A stretch of DNA of 50,577 nucleotides from Candidatus Blautia faecavium (GCA_019118425.1 DWYZ01000087.1:1-50577), one strand, 5' to 3'. Shown: positions 17,606-27,473, numbered from the stretch's first letter. Translations and numbers: made by a program. Notes: generated from the letters alone by a model not told the origin.

Positions 17606-19087
17606 ATGAGAGAAAAGTATGAATCCTTGTCCTTGGCAACGTTAAAAGATCTGGCAAAGGCAAGAGGACTAAAAGGCATTTCCACACTCAGGAAGCCGGA
17701 TTTGATCGAGCGCATGCTCCAGGAAGACGAAAAAGAAAATTCTCAGAAAGAAGAAGCTGAAATAAAAGAAGAAACCCACGAAATAAAAGAAAAAAACCAC
17801 GAAATAAAAGAAGATGCCAAGGAAATAAAAGAGACAAAGGATCTTAAGGAATCCAAGCCGGTTCATTCATCCAATAACGGCAATAATGGATACAATAATA
17901 AAACGGAAGATCCTAAGAAAAACAATTCTTACCGTATTCCGGCGGAAACGGTTCAGCTTGACAGTGGGGAAAAGGCTAATGGCATTCTAGAAGTCCTTCC
18001 GGACGGATATGGATTTATCCGCTGTGAAAATTACCTTCCGGGAGAAAATGACATCTACGTGTCCCCATCTCAGATAAGGAGATTTAACCTGAAGACAGGG
18101 GACATCATTCAAGGAAACATTCGTATTAAAACCCAGGGAGAAAAATTCAGCGCCCTGCTTTATGTAACTTCCATCAATGGTTTTCACCCAAGCGAAGGAC
18201 AGAGAAGATATAATTTCGAAGATATGACGCCCATCTTTCCTAACCAGCGTCTGGTAATGGAACGGCCGGGAGGGACTATGGCTATGCGGATCGTGGATCT
18301 GATCAGTCCCATCGGCAAGGGCCAGAGAGGCATGATCGTATCCCCGCCCAAGGCAGGAAAGACTACGCTGTTAAAAGACATAGCCAAATCTATTCTCTAT
18401 AACAACCCTGATATGCATTTGATCATCCTGCTGATCGATGAACGTCCGGAAGAGGTGACAGATATCCGTGAGGCTATCCAGGGGCCTAATGTAGAAGTGA
18501 TCTATTCTACCTTTGATGAACTGCCCGAGCATCATAAGCGTGTGTCGGAGATGGTGGTGGAGCGGGCTCGCCGTCTGGTCGAGCACAGGAAAGACGTGAC
18601 CATCCTTCTGGATTCCATTACAAGACTTGCCAGAGCCTATAATCTGGTTATCCCCCCAAGCGGAAGGACTCTCTCCGGCGGTCTTGATCCGGCAGCCCTC
18701 CATATGCCCAAGCGATTCTTCGGAGCAGCCCGTAACATGCGGGAGGGCGGCAGTCTGACCATTCTTGCCACAGCCCTGGTAGATACCGGCAGCAAGATGG
18801 ACGATGTGATCTACGAGGAATTTAAAGGAACCGGAAATATGGAACTTATCCTTGACCGGAAGCTTCAGGAGAAGAGGGTATTCCCGGCTATTGACATTCA
18901 GAAGTCAGGAACCCGCCGCGAAGATCTCCTTTTGACCCCGGACGAGCAGGAAGTGATCTATAATATGCGTAAGGCTTTAAACAGTCTGAAAGCAGACGAA
19001 GCCGTAGAGCAGATCCTGAACATGTTCTCCAGAACGAAATCCAATGCGGAATTCGTTCATATGGCGAAAAAACAGAAATTTTTATAA
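17606..19087 (+). CDS. rho: Transcription termination factor Rho
   Basis: A 493-residue hexameric RNA helicase. The N-terminal Rho_N domain ([20 protein letters not shown]) is followed by a low-complexity, Lys/Glu-rich insert at about residues 40-100. Then come the cold-shock-like RNA-binding domain ([34 protein letters not shown]) and the ATPase core with Walker [24 protein letters not shown], Walker [15 protein letters not shown] and the R-loop region [10 protein letters not shown]. The start at 17606 is preferred over an upstream in-frame start inside the repeat (17552) because of the AGAGGA site and the family N-terminus. The insert contains four 21-nt direct repeats. Confidence 0.97.
   Translation: MREKYESLSLATLKDLAKARGLKGISTLRKPDLIERMLQEDEKENSQKEEAEIKEETHEIKEKNHEIKEDAKEIKETKDLKESKPVHSSNNGNNGYNNKTEDPKKNNSYRIPAETVQLDSGEKANGILEVLPDGYGFIRCENYLPGENDIYVSPSQIRRFNLKTGDIIQGNIRIKTQGEKFSALLYVTSINGFHPSEGQRRYNFEDMTPIFPNQRLVMERPGGTMAMRIVDLISPIGKGQRGMIVSPPKAGKTTLLKDIAKSILYNNPDMHLIILLIDERPEEVTDIREAIQGPNVEVIYSTFDELPEHHKRVSEMVVERARRLVEHRKDVTILLDSITRLARAYNLVIPPSGRTLSGGLDPAALHMPKRFFGAARNMREGGSLTILATALVDTGSKMDDVIYEEFKGTGNMELILDRKLQEKRVFPAIDIQKSGTRREDLLLTPDEQEVIYNMRKALNSLKADEAVEQILNMFSRTKSNAEFVHMAKKQKFL
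17759..17842 (+). repeat. Four 21-nt tandem repeats inside rho
   Basis: GAAATAAAAGA recurs at 17759, 17780, 17801 and 17822, exactly 21 nt apart, encoding repeated EIKE heptads in the linker between the Rho_N and RNA-binding domains. Copy number may vary by slippage without changing frame. Confidence 0.85.
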
Positions 19088-19092
19088 ACAGC

Positions 19093-19121
19093 TTGCATTT
19101 GCGTAAGGGGTGTGCTATAAT
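19093..19121 (+). promoter_or_regulatory. Sigma-A promoter of rpmE
   Basis: TTGCAT (19093-19098) and TATAAT (19116-19121) with a 17-bp spacer. Inverted 9-mers AAACAGCTT (19086) and AAGCTGTTT (19126) flank it. Confidence 0.7.
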
Positions 19122-19196
19122 CAGTAAGCTGTTTAATAATGAATTCGTCAAAGAAATGCGAATAGAAAATAGAAGAAATACAGAGAGGTGAATAAC

Positions 19197-19400
19197 ATGA
19201 GAGAAGGAATCCATCCGAACTACTACCAGGCTACTGTAACCTGCAACTGCGGAAACACATTCGTTACAGGCTCTACCAAGCAGGACATCCATGTAGAAAT
19301 CTGCTCTAAGTGCCATCCATTCTATACTGGCCAGCAGAAGGCTGCACAGGCTCGCGGACGTATTGATAAGTTCAACAGAAAATACGGCTTAAACAAATAA
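19197..19400 (+). CDS. rpmE: Ribosomal protein bL31, zinc-binding form
   Basis: A 67-residue bL31. The start [10 protein letters not shown] and the zinc-ribbon cysteines Cys16, Cys18, Cys36 and Cys39 (CNC, CSKC) show the zinc-containing form, with the usual HPFYTG and the basic C-terminus. The ATG at 19197 is chosen because GAGAGGTG lies six bases before it; the in-frame GTG at 19188 is part of that site. rho-rpmE order is conserved in many Firmicutes. Confidence 0.96.
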   Translation: MREGIHPNYYQATVTCNCGNTFVTGSTKQDIHVEICSKCHPFYTGQQKAAQARGRIDKFNRKYGLNK

Positions 19401-19426
19401 TCATACAAATATTGCGCGATGAGAAC

Positions 19427-19457
19427 AGGTTGAGGTTGGTAAATCTCAACCTTTCTT
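19427..19457 (+). terminator. Terminator after rpmE
   Basis: AGGTTGAG pairs with CTCAACCT, followed by TTCTTT. It may reduce but not abolish read-through, because the next start is only 19 bases away. Confidence 0.6.
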
Positions 19458-19475
19458 TGGATTTAGGAGAAAGAT

Positions 19476-20456
19476 ATGAAGTCATCAAACATTGGCGGCC
19501 AGGCGGTTATGGAAGGAATCATGATGCGTCATAAGGATAAATATGCCACTGCCGTGCGCCGGCCGGATAAAGAGATAGAAGTAAAAGTAGAGGATTATAA
19601 ATGCATTTTTGGGAAATCCCAATTCTGGAAAAAACCTATTATCAGAGGAGTGGTAAGCTTTGTAGATTCTCTGGTGGTGGGAACCAAATGTCTTATGTAT
19701 TCTGCTGAGATCGCAGGAGATGAGGAAGACGAAGAGGAAGAGCAGAAAAAAGCCCATTTAACAGAGGAAGAGCGGGCTGCTCAGAAGGAAAAGGAAGATA
19801 AGCAGTTTAAATGGCTTTTGTATATCACAGTGGCCATATCCATTGTGGTATCGGTAGCTGCATTTATGCTCCTTCCTTACGCCCTTGCAAGTCTGCTTCA
19901 AAAGGCAGGGGCGTCAGAGTTTCTTATTACCATAGCGGAAGCCTTTGTAAAACTGTTTTTATTTATGGGATATATGATTTTGATCTCCAGGATGAAAGAC
20001 ATCCAGCGTACCTTTATGTACCATGGGGCAGAGCATAAATGCATTAACTGCGTGGAACACGGCATGCCTCTTACCGTAGAAAATGTGATGGCAAGTTCCC
20101 GCCAGCATAAACGCTGCGGGACCAGCTTTTTATTTCTCGTTATGATTGTGAGTATATTTTTGCATTTTATTTTTGTTCTGGTGCCGGTATTCTGGGTGAG
20201 ACTTTTAGGAAGACTTTTGATGGTGCCTGTGGTAGCAGGAATTTCTTTTGAGATAATCCAGTGGGCAGGCCGGACGGACAGCAAAGTAGCCAGTGTGCTG
20301 AGCAAGCCAGGTCTTGCCATGCAAAAGCTTACCACGAAAGAACCCACTCCCGATATGGTGGAGGTCGCCATTAAAGCGGTGGAAGCAGTATTTGACTGGA
20401 AAACCTATCTTCGGGAAGAATTCCAGGTTGAGGTAGATACAGATGAAAACCCTTGA
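19476..20456 (+). CDS. DUF1385 membrane protein
   Basis: A 326-residue protein of the DUF1385 (YqhQ-like) family. It starts with the typical NIGGQAVMEGIMMRHKDK, then has an acidic/coiled stretch (EEDEEEEQKKAHLTEEERA), several hydrophobic helices and the conserved MYHGAEHKCINCVEHG motif, which looks like a metal site (His, Cys, Cys). Function is unknown. It is found next to prmC and prfA in many Clostridia. Its 3' end overlaps the prmC start by 14 bases, which implies translational coupling. Confidence 0.9.
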   Translation: MKSSNIGGQAVMEGIMMRHKDKYATAVRRPDKEIEVKVEDYKCIFGKSQFWKKPIIRGVVSFVDSLVVGTKCLMYSAEIAGDEEDEEEEQKKAHLTEEERAAQKEKEDKQFKWLLYITVAISIVVSVAAFMLLPYALASLLQKAGASEFLITIAEAFVKLFLFMGYMILISRMKDIQRTFMYHGAEHKCINCVEHGMPLTVENVMASSRQHKRCGTSFLFLVMIVSIFLHFIFVLVPVFWVRLLGRLLMVPVVAGISFEIIQWAGRTDSKVASVLSKPGLAMQKLTTKEPTPDMVEVAIKAVEAVFDWKTYLREEFQVEVDTDENP

Positions 20457-21315
20457 GGCTCTGTTAAAAGAAGGAACAAAGGTCCTGGAGAATGCCGGGA
20501 TCAAGGAGGCCGGGCTGGATGCCTGGCTCCTTCTGGAATACTTGACAGGAAAAAACAGGGCTTATTATTATGCCCATTCAGATGAACAGACAGATATAGA
20601 AACGGAAGAAAACTATAAAAAGCTCTGTCGGGAGCGGGCAAAGCATATACCCTTGCAGCATTTGACCGGACAGGCTTTTTTTATGGGGTATGAATTTTAT
20701 GTAAATGACAAGGTACTGATCCCCAGGCAGGATACGGAGATCCTGGCAGAGGAAGGGCTGCGTGTGATAAAGGATGTCCCAAAGCCTTCCATCCTGGACA
20801 TGTGCACTGGATCCGGCTGTATCCTTTTAAGTCTTTTGGCAAAGAGAGAGGACGCTATAGGAGTAGGGGCAGATATTTCCGGAGAAGCTCTGGCTGTGGC
20901 GGAAGAGAACGCGAAAAGGCTTTCTTTGGAAGACCGGGCAATATTTGTAGAAAGTGATACATTTTCGGGGGAGTATTTTCAGGAAAAATATGGAAATCCC
21001 ATACGAAAATATGATATCCTTATCTCGAATCCGCCGTACATCCCAAGGATGGAGATCCAGGGGCTGATGGAGGAAGTCCGCCTTTACGATCCCCAAATGG
21101 CCCTTGACGGAGGAATGGATGGATTGTATTTTTACCGCAGGATTACAAAACAGGCCGGACGCTACCTGAAGCCGGGAGGATGGCTCTTATATGAAATTGG
21201 CTGCAGCCAGGGAGCACAGGTGTCTGAACTGGTGAAACAAGCAGGCTTTTTAAATGTAGAAGTGAAAAAGGATCTGTCTGGTCTTGACCGGGTGGTCCTT
21301 GGTCAAAAAACATAG
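20443..21315 (+). CDS. prmC: Release factor glutamine N5-methyltransferase
   Basis: A 290-residue SAM-dependent methyltransferase that modifies the GGQ glutamine of release factors. It has the helical N-terminal domain, the linker motif [16 protein letters not shown], the VLIPRQDTE motif, the SAM-binding loop DMCTGSGCI and catalytic NPPY (Asn196). It overlaps the DUF1385 gene and sits 28 bases before prfA, its substrate gene, so it is clearly in the same operon. Confidence 0.95.
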   Translation: MKTLEALLKEGTKVLENAGIKEAGLDAWLLLEYLTGKNRAYYYAHSDEQTDIETEENYKKLCRERAKHIPLQHLTGQAFFMGYEFYVNDKVLIPRQDTEILAEEGLRVIKDVPKPSILDMCTGSGCILLSLLAKREDAIGVGADISGEALAVAEENAKRLSLEDRAIFVESDTFSGEYFQEKYGNPIRKYDILISNPPYIPRMEIQGLMEEVRLYDPQMALDGGMDGLYFYRRITKQAGRYLKPGGWLLYEIGCSQGAQVSELVKQAGFLNVEVKKDLSGLDRVVLGQKT

Positions 21316-21343
21316 AGAATATAAGAACAGCAGGAGGATACCC

Positions 21344-22420
21344 ATGTTTGATAAATTGGAAGATTTACTGGTCCGCTTTGATGAGATTTTAAATGAGCTG
21401 GGGGAGCCGGGCGTTACGGATAATCAGGAACGTTTTCAAAAATTGATGAAGGAACAAAGCGAACTTTTGCCCATTGTGGAAACATATAAGGAATATAAGA
21501 AAAATAAAGAAACCATAGAGGACAGCCTTTCCATGCTGGAAGAAGAAAAGGATGAAGAAATGCGGGAAATGCTGAAAGAAGAGCTGTCTGAATCGAGGAA
21601 ACGGGTGGAAGAGCTGGAACATGAACTGAAGATCCTTTTATTGCCCAAGGATCCTAATGACAGCAAAAACGTAATCGTGGAAATCCGCGCAGGAGCAGGC
21701 GGAGATGAGGCAGCCCTTTTCGCAGCCGAGATTTACCGCATGTATGTAAAATATGCAGAGTCCCTTCACTGGAAAACGGAAATGCTCAGCTTAAATGAAA
21801 ACGGGATCGGAGGATTTAAGGAAGTGACCTTCATGATCCAGGGAAACGGAGCTTATTCCCGATTGAAATACGAAAGCGGTGTCCATCGTGTACAGAGGGT
21901 TCCGGAGACGGAGTCCGGAGGAAGAATCCATACTTCCACATGCACGGTGGCGATTATGCCAGAAGCGGAGGAGATCGATTTCCATCTGGATTTAAATGAC
22001 TGTAAATTTGATGTGTTCCGGGCCTCCGGAAACGGAGGGCAGTGTGTAAACACCACGGACTCCGCCGTCCGCCTGACCCACATTCCTACAGGGATCGTGA
22101 TCTCCTGTCAGGACGAAAAATCCCAGCTGAAAAATAAGGAAAAAGCATTAAAGGTACTTCGCTCCCGTCTGTATGAGATGGAACTGGCCAAGCAGCACGA
22201 TGCAGAGGCGCAGGCAAGGAGAAGTCAGATCGGTACTGGTGACCGGTCAGAGAAGATAAGAACCTATAATTTTCCTCAGGGCCGTGTGACAGACCACAGG
22301 ATCAAGCTTACGCTCCATCGGCTGGACAGCGTATTAAACGGGGATCTTTCAGAGATCATTGACAGCCTGATCGCTGCGGACCAGGCTGCCAAACTTGGAA
22401 AACTGCAGGAGGAAGGATAA
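21344..22420 (+). CDS. prfA: Peptide chain release factor 1
   Basis: A 358-residue RF1. The GGQ motif is at Gly231-Gly232-Gln233, and the stop-codon-reading PxT motif is present as PET in [19 protein letters not shown], which identifies RF1 rather than RF2. The start at 21344 (MFDKLEDLL) follows an AGGAGG site. An in-frame start at 21284 lies inside prmC and is less likely. Confidence 0.96.
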   Translation: MFDKLEDLLVRFDEILNELGEPGVTDNQERFQKLMKEQSELLPIVETYKEYKKNKETIEDSLSMLEEEKDEEMREMLKEELSESRKRVEELEHELKILLLPKDPNDSKNVIVEIRAGAGGDEAALFAAEIYRMYVKYAESLHWKTEMLSLNENGIGGFKEVTFMIQGNGAYSRLKYESGVHRVQRVPETESGGRIHTSTCTVAIMPEAEEIDFHLDLNDCKFDVFRASGNGGQCVNTTDSAVRLTHIPTGIVISCQDEKSQLKNKEKALKVLRSRLYEMELAKQHDAEAQARRSQIGTGDRSEKIRTYNFPQGRVTDHRIKLTLHRLDSVLNGDLSEIIDSLIAADQAAKLGKLQEEG

Positions 22421-22463
22421 AAAGGCGGATTTGGGCATATAAGTAAGATTGGAGGAGAAACAG

Positions 22464-23387
22464 ATGAAAAAGACGGCGCTGGTAATCATGGCGGCCGGGA
22501 TAGGGAGCCGCTTTGGCAAAGGGATCAAGCAGCTTGCCCCGGTTGGGCCGAACGGGGAGATCATCATGGAATATTCCATTTATGATGCGCTGGAAGCCGG
22601 ATTTAATAAGGTGGTATTTATCATCCGAAAGGATATCGAAGAAGAATTTCATCGGATCATCGGGAAGAAAATCGCGGCGGTTAGTGAGGTAGAATATGTG
22701 TTCCAGGATCTTGACGACCTGCCAAAAGGGTATGAAAAACCTGCCGGACGTACTAAGCCGTGGGGAACCGGGCATGCGGTCCTTTCTGCCAAGAGGGTGC
22801 TTTCAGAGCCCTTTGCCGTAATCAACGCAGACGATTATTATGGCAAAGAGGCTTATGTAAAAGTACATGATTATCTGATACAGGAGCAGGAAGAGGATGG
22901 AAGGCTGCACATCTGCATGGCAGGCTTCCGCCTGGGAAATACTTTAAGCGACAATGGAGCAGTGACGCGGGGAATCTGCCGTATAGAGGACGGAAGACTC
23001 TCCGGCGTTACAGAGACGCATAATATTTATAAATCCCCTTCCGGCGCCCAGGCGCAGCTGGAGGACGGGTCATTTAAAGAGCTGGATATAAAGAGCCTTG
23101 TTTCCATGAATATGTGGGGACTTACGCCGGCTTTTATGGAAATCCTGGAAAAAGGATTCGAAGAATTTCTCCTGAATATGGAAAAAGATGAGCTTAAGAA
23201 GGAGTATTTGCTCCCGGAGCTTATAGACAGCCTTTTAAGATCTGGCAGAGCCTGTGTGGAGGTACTGGAAACGAAGGATACCTGGTTTGGGGTGACGTAT
23301 CAGGAGGACAAGGCAGCCGTTGCCGCAGCTTTTGGGGACCTGATCCAAAGAGGGGTTTACCCCAAAAACCTTTATGAACAAGCATGA
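22464..23387 (+). CDS. Sugar-phosphate nucleotidyltransferase family protein
   Basis: A 307-residue NTP_transferase-fold protein. The N-terminal nucleotide-binding signature reads VIMAAGIGSRFG, followed by KQLAPVGPNGEIIMEYSI with a conserved lysine, then WGTGHAV and the metal-binding INADDYYG. It resembles glucose-1-phosphate uridylyl/thymidylyltransferases but is divergent in its C-terminal half, so the exact sugar is unknown. The ATG at 22464 has GGAGGA just before it. It lies between prfA and glmM. Confidence 0.8.
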   Translation: MKKTALVIMAAGIGSRFGKGIKQLAPVGPNGEIIMEYSIYDALEAGFNKVVFIIRKDIEEEFHRIIGKKIAAVSEVEYVFQDLDDLPKGYEKPAGRTKPWGTGHAVLSAKRVLSEPFAVINADDYYGKEAYVKVHDYLIQEQEEDGRLHICMAGFRLGNTLSDNGAVTRGICRIEDGRLSGVTETHNIYKSPSGAQAQLEDGSFKELDIKSLVSMNMWGLTPAFMEILEKGFEEFLLNMEKDELKKEYLLPELIDSLLRSGRACVEVLETKDTWFGVTYQEDKAAVAAAFGDLIQRGVYPKNLYEQA

Positions 23388-23435
23388 TTCAGCTTATTGC
23401 GGGCATTATGGGTTAGGAACAGGAGCAAGAATAAT

Positions 23436-23464
23436 GTGACAAACCTCCGCTGGTATGGTATGAT
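23436..23464 (+). promoter_or_regulatory. Promoter of glmM
   Basis: GTGACA (23436-23441) and TATGAT (23459-23464) with a 17-bp spacer. A small hairpin CACTG-TGTGT-CAGTG follows in the leader. Confidence 0.55.
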
Positions 23465-23539
23465 GAACCTATCACTGTGTGTCAGTGCACTAGTAGCTAA
23501 AGATTTCTATGATTTTCATGAAACAGTGAGGAGAGTATT

Positions 23540-24886
23540 ATGGGAAAGTATTTTGGAACAGACGGCTTCCGGGGAGAAGCAAATGTAAAATTAACTGTTG
23601 ACCATGCGTTTAAGGTAGGCCGCTATGTAGGATGGTATTATGGAAGGGATCATAAGGCGAAGATCGTGATCGGAAAAGATACCAGAAGAAGCAGCTATAT
23701 GTTTGAATATGCCCTTGTGGCAGGACTTACCGCATCCGGAGCAGATGCCTATCTTCTTCATGTTACTACTACGCCAAGCGTATCCTATGCAGTACGTACG
23801 GAGGATTTTGACTGCGGCATTATGATTTCCGCAAGCCATAATCCATTCTATGACAATGGAATCAAGCTGTTAAATGGAAACGGACAGAAGATAGAGGCGG
23901 CTATTGAAGAAAGAATCGAAGCTTATCTGGACGGGGAGATTGAAGAACTTCCTCTTGCTACGAAAGAGGATATCGGACGCACCGTGGACTTTGCATCCGG
24001 ACGAAACCGCTATATTGGTTATCTGATCTCTATTCCCTGCCGCGATTTTAAAAATATTAAAGTCGGATTGGACTGCGCCAACGGAAGCTCTTCTGCAATT
24101 GCCAAGAGTGTGTTTGACGCGCTCCGTGCCAAGACCTATGTAATCAATAACAACCCGGACGGCACGAATATCAATACGAACTGCGGATCTACTCATATTG
24201 AGATCCTCCAGAGATATGTGGTGGAAAACGGACTGGATGTTGGCTTTGCCTACGATGGGGATGCAGACCGCTGTATCGCAGTAGATCATATGGGAAATAT
24301 CATTGACGGCGATAAGATCATGTATGTCTGCGGAAAATATTTAAAAGAACAGGGCAGATTAAATGGAAATACCGTTGTCACCACAGTAATGTCTAATCTG
24401 GGACTGTATAAGGCCCTTGAGAGAGAAGGGATGCGTTATGAGCAGACGGCTGTGGGAGATAAATACGTGGCGGAAAATATGCTGGAAAACAATTACAGCA
24501 TTGGCGGCGAGCAGTCAGGTCATATCATCTTCAGCCGTTACGCAGCTACAGGAGACGGCATCCTTACTTCGCTTTTGGTGATGGAGGCCTGTGTGGAGAA
24601 AAAAGCCACACTCTGTGACCTGGCAAAGGAAATGAGGGTATATCCCCAGCTCTTGAGAAATGTGCGCGTGGCGGATAAAAAGGCTGCCCAGGAGAACCCC
24701 AGAGTGAGGGAGGCTGTACAGAAGGTGGCAGACGCCCTGGGAGAGGACGGACGCATCCTTGTACGGGAAAGCGGAACAGAGCCTGTGATCCGTGTAATGG
24801 TAGAGGCAGGCACGGATGAGCTTTGCCATAAACATGTAGACAGTGTAGTAAAAGTAATCGAGTCCGAAGGACTGGCAGTGGAATAA
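23540..24886 (+). CDS. glmM: Phosphoglucosamine mutase
   Basis: A 448-residue alpha-D-phosphohexomutase converting glucosamine-6-phosphate to glucosamine-1-phosphate for UDP-GlcNAc and peptidoglycan synthesis. Motifs: YFGTDGFRGEAN at the N-terminus, the phosphoserine loop ISASHNPFYDNGIK (Ser99), metal-binding DGDADRC, the sugar-binding GGEQSGH and phosphate-binding RESGTEPVIRVM. AGTGAGGAG precedes the ATG. The TPR lipoprotein starts ten bases after its stop. Confidence 0.95.
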   Translation: MGKYFGTDGFRGEANVKLTVDHAFKVGRYVGWYYGRDHKAKIVIGKDTRRSSYMFEYALVAGLTASGADAYLLHVTTTPSVSYAVRTEDFDCGIMISASHNPFYDNGIKLLNGNGQKIEAAIEERIEAYLDGEIEELPLATKEDIGRTVDFASGRNRYIGYLISIPCRDFKNIKVGLDCANGSSSAIAKSVFDALRAKTYVINNNPDGTNINTNCGSTHIEILQRYVVENGLDVGFAYDGDADRCIAVDHMGNIIDGDKIMYVCGKYLKEQGRLNGNTVVTTVMSNLGLYKALEREGMRYEQTAVGDKYVAENMLENNYSIGGEQSGHIIFSRYAATGDGILTSLLVMEACVEKKATLCDLAKEMRVYPQLLRNVRVADKKAAQENPRVREAVQKVADALGEDGRILVRESGTEPVIRVMVEAGTDELCHKHVDSVVKVIESEGLAVE

Positions 24887-24895
24887 AGGAATTAC

Positions 24896-26023
24896 ATGAA
24901 GAAAAAAAAAGCAGCATGGATACTGGCGGTCAGCATGGGGCTTACCCTGCTTATCGGCTGCCAGGGAGAAGAACAGAATATATATGAGCAGGCAGGAACA
25001 GATTTGGAGGCGGGCAGCTATGAAGCTGCCCTGTCCGGCTATGAAGCCTCTATAGCAAACGAAGTGAAACTTCCCCAGTCTTACCGGGGAGCAGGGATTG
25101 CTAATCTTCGTATGGGTAATTATGAGGCTGCCATTGAAAATTTTACCAATGCTCTGAACTGCGATAGGGTAAGCAAGTCACTTGGAAAGGATATCCTGTC
25201 TTACCGCATTACCGCGGAAATAAAAGCGGAGTTATATGAAGAGGCTATGGCAGACTGCCAGACCATGGCTTCGGACTATTCCATGGATGCGGACAGCTAT
25301 TTTCTTGCAGGTACCGTTGCCCTTGCCATGGACTCCTACGATGAGGCAATGGCCGATTTTGACGCGGCTTATGTGGATGAACCTACCTATGACATGGCCA
25401 TCCAGATTTATCAGGCCTATGTGGAAAGAGATATGGAGGCGGACGGCACCCGCTATCTAGAAGCTGCCTTGGAGACGGAACCGGAGAACGCAGAGGATTA
25501 CTGCAGCCGGGGCCGGGTTTACTATTATATGCAGGATTATTCCAATGCTCAAAAGGAACTGATAGAGGCAGTAAACAGTGAGAGTACAGAAGCCCTGCTT
25601 CTTTTGGGCAAGGTGTATCTTGCCTCAGAGGATATCTCGAATGCAAGGGCTATGTATCAGGAATATGCAGCGGCAGAAGGAGAGTCAGCCGGAGGTTATA
25701 ATGGGCTGGCGCTTTGTGACATTGCAGAGGGAAATTACTCTTCTGCGCTTACCAATATTTCCACAGGTCTGCCCTTGGCGGATCAGGAGGAAATGCAGGA
25801 GCTTTTATTCAATGAGATCGTAGCTTATGAGAGTCTGCTGGATTTTTCCACGGCGCGGCAGAAAGTGATAGAGTATCTGGCGCTTTATCCTGACGATGAG
25901 GCAGCGCAGAAGGAACTTGTCTTTTTGAATTCAAGGACAGGAAATACCTCAGATTCTGAAAACTCATCGGAGGAAAATACACAGGAATCTGTTCCTCAGG
26001 AAACAGAAGAGACCTCTCAGTAA
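24896..26023 (+). CDS. TPR-repeat lipoprotein
   Basis: A 375-residue lipoprotein: signal peptide with lipobox LLIGC, then about eight to nine tetratricopeptide repeats (for example DLEAGSYEAALSGYEASI, GNYEAAIENFTNAL, DSYDEAMADFDAAY, QDYSNAQKELIEAV). The last 35 residues are an acidic Ser/Glu/Thr tail. TPR lipoproteins act as scaffolds at the outer face of the membrane; no enzyme domain is present. It is tightly coupled to glmM, which hints at a role in the cell envelope, but this is inference. Confidence 0.88.
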   Translation: MKKKKAAWILAVSMGLTLLIGCQGEEQNIYEQAGTDLEAGSYEAALSGYEASIANEVKLPQSYRGAGIANLRMGNYEAAIENFTNALNCDRVSKSLGKDILSYRITAEIKAELYEEAMADCQTMASDYSMDADSYFLAGTVALAMDSYDEAMADFDAAYVDEPTYDMAIQIYQAYVERDMEADGTRYLEAALETEPENAEDYCSRGRVYYYMQDYSNAQKELIEAVNSESTEALLLLGKVYLASEDISNARAMYQEYAAAEGESAGGYNGLALCDIAEGNYSSALTNISTGLPLADQEEMQELLFNEIVAYESLLDFSTARQKVIEYLALYPDDEAAQKELVFLNSRTGNTSDSENSSEENTQESVPQETEETSQ

Positions 26024-26031
26024 ACGGCGCA

Positions 26032-26133
26032 GTCAAAAACCCCGCAGCAAGCTACGGGGCATTTGACCCTCGCGGCAGTCGCCAAATGGGCACATAAGCA
26101 TGTCCGCTTGGCTCGTTGCTCGCGGGAATAAAA
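26032..26133. repeat. Modular palindromic repeat, copy B (before hflX)
   Basis: It contains GTCAAAAACCCCGCAGC-AA-GCTACGGGGCAT, a near-perfect hairpin, joined directly to CCCTCGCGGCAGTCGC...GTTGCTCGCGGGAATAAAA. Both parts match copy A before rho with a few changes. The element runs into the AAAGGAG ribosome-binding site of hflX and may also end the transcript of the TPR gene. Confidence 0.8.
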
Positions 26134-26142
26134 GGAGCATAT

Positions 26143-27375
26143 ATGGAATATTTCGAGAAAGTAGAAGAGCGGGTAGTCTTAGTGGGAGTTCAGACAGGAG
26201 ATGAGAATATCCACGAGTCCCTGGATGAGCTGGAGGAACTGGCGCAGACTGCCGGAGCGCAGACTGTGGGAAAGATCATCCAGAACCGGGAGGCTATACA
26301 TCCCGGAACCTATATTGGAAAAGGAAAAATTGAAGAAGTAAGAAGCCTTGTGCTTGCCGCAGATGCCACAGGAATAATCTGTGATGACGAACTGTCCCCG
26401 GCACAGCTGAATAACTTGGAGCGGGAGCTGGACTGCAAGGTTATGGACCGTACACTTTTGATCTTGGATATTTTTGCAGGACGGGCAGTGACCAGCGAGG
26501 GAAAGATACAGGTAGAACTGGCTCAGCTGCGGTACCGGGCGGCCCGGCTGGTAGGGCTTAGGGAATCGCTTTCCCGTCTGGGCGGAGGGATTGGCACCAG
26601 AGGCCCTGGTGAAAAGAAGCTTGAGACGGACCGCAGGCTGATCCGTACAAGGATTTCCGCCTTAAAAGCGGATCTGTCACAGGTGGAAAAACACAGGGAG
26701 CTTCTTCGCTTGGGAAGGGACAGAGGAAAAGTAAAGACCGCGGCTATTGTAGGCTATACGAACGCCGGAAAATCCACTCTTTTAAATACCCTTACGGGAG
26801 CGTCTGTCTTATCTGAGGACAAGCTTTTTGCTACTCTTGATCCTACCACAAGGGCACTTACCTTAAAGGACGGGCAGCAGATCCTTCTCACAGATACGGT
26901 TGGCTTTATTCGAAAATTGCCTCATCATTTGGTGGAAGCTTTTAAGAGTACCCTAGAGGAAGCAAAATACGCAGATTATATTCTCCATGTGGTGGATGTG
27001 TCTAATCCGCAGGCGGAAATGCAGATGCACATTGTATATGAGACATTAAGGGAGCTTAAAGTAGAAGGAAAAAAGATCATCACCTTGCTGAATAAACAGG
27101 ATATTGCTCAAGGAGAAACCCTCCGGGATTTCCGGGCGGACTATACGCTTAAAATTTCAGCGAAAACAGGAGAAGGCCTGGATGAGCTTTTAGACCTTTT
27201 GGAGAAGATCCTGGCTGAGGAGCAGATTTATATTGAAAGGTTGTTTCCCTATGAAGAAGCAGGAAAAATCCAGTTGATCCGGAAATACGGACAGCTTTTG
27301 TCTGAGGAATATACAGAGAACGGGATTGCGGTGAAGGGCCGTGTTCCGATGGAAATTTATGGAAATGTATGTTGA
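26143..27375 (+). CDS. hflX: GTPase HflX
   Basis: A 410-residue ribosome-associated GTPase that rescues or splits stalled ribosomes. It has the HflX N-terminal nucleotide-binding domain (HPGTYIGKGKIEE), the glycine-rich linker GGGIGTRGPGEKKLE, the coiled segment and the G domain with G1 GYTNAGKSTLLN, G3 DTVGF and G4 NKQD. The start at 26143 is chosen for the AAAGGAG site; an upstream in-frame start at 26116 lies inside the repeat. Confidence 0.95.
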   Translation: MEYFEKVEERVVLVGVQTGDENIHESLDELEELAQTAGAQTVGKIIQNREAIHPGTYIGKGKIEEVRSLVLAADATGIICDDELSPAQLNNLERELDCKVMDRTLLILDIFAGRAVTSEGKIQVELAQLRYRAARLVGLRESLSRLGGGIGTRGPGEKKLETDRRLIRTRISALKADLSQVEKHRELLRLGRDRGKVKTAAIVGYTNAGKSTLLNTLTGASVLSEDKLFATLDPTTRALTLKDGQQILLTDTVGFIRKLPHHLVEAFKSTLEEAKYADYILHVVDVSNPQAEMQMHIVYETLRELKVEGKKIITLLNKQDIAQGETLRDFRADYTLKISAKTGEGLDELLDLLEKILAEEQIYIERLFPYEEAGKIQLIRKYGQLLSEEYTENGIAVKGRVPMEIYGNVC

Positions 27376-27390
27376 ATAAAATAAGAGAAA

Positions 27391-27436
27391 ACACTATATT
27401 TTGTGCCTTTTTACTTATGAGCACTAGATATAGTGT
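27391..27436 (+). promoter_or_regulatory. Tandem NrdR boxes upstream of nrdD
   Basis: ACACTATATTTTGTGC (27391-27406) and GCACTAGATATAGTGT (27421-27436) both match the NrdR-box pattern ACACwATATwTwGTGT. They start 30 bp apart, close to three helical turns, just upstream of the nrdD -35 box. Known NrdR sites are paired in this way. The two boxes can also pair with each other and end in a T-run, so they may double as the hflX terminator. Confidence 0.75.
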
Positions 27437-27444
27437 TTTTTGTA

Positions 27445-27473
27445 TTGACGTACCTGGAAGAGTTTGCTACAAT
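27445..27473 (+). promoter_or_regulatory. Sigma-A promoter of nrdD
   Basis: TTGACG (27445-27450) and TACAAT (27468-27473) with a 17-bp spacer, immediately downstream of the NrdR boxes. Confidence 0.75.

Noticed and set aside
23470-23540. glmS-type ribozyme or other riboswitch before glmM
   Set aside because: The leader is too short and shows only one small hairpin.
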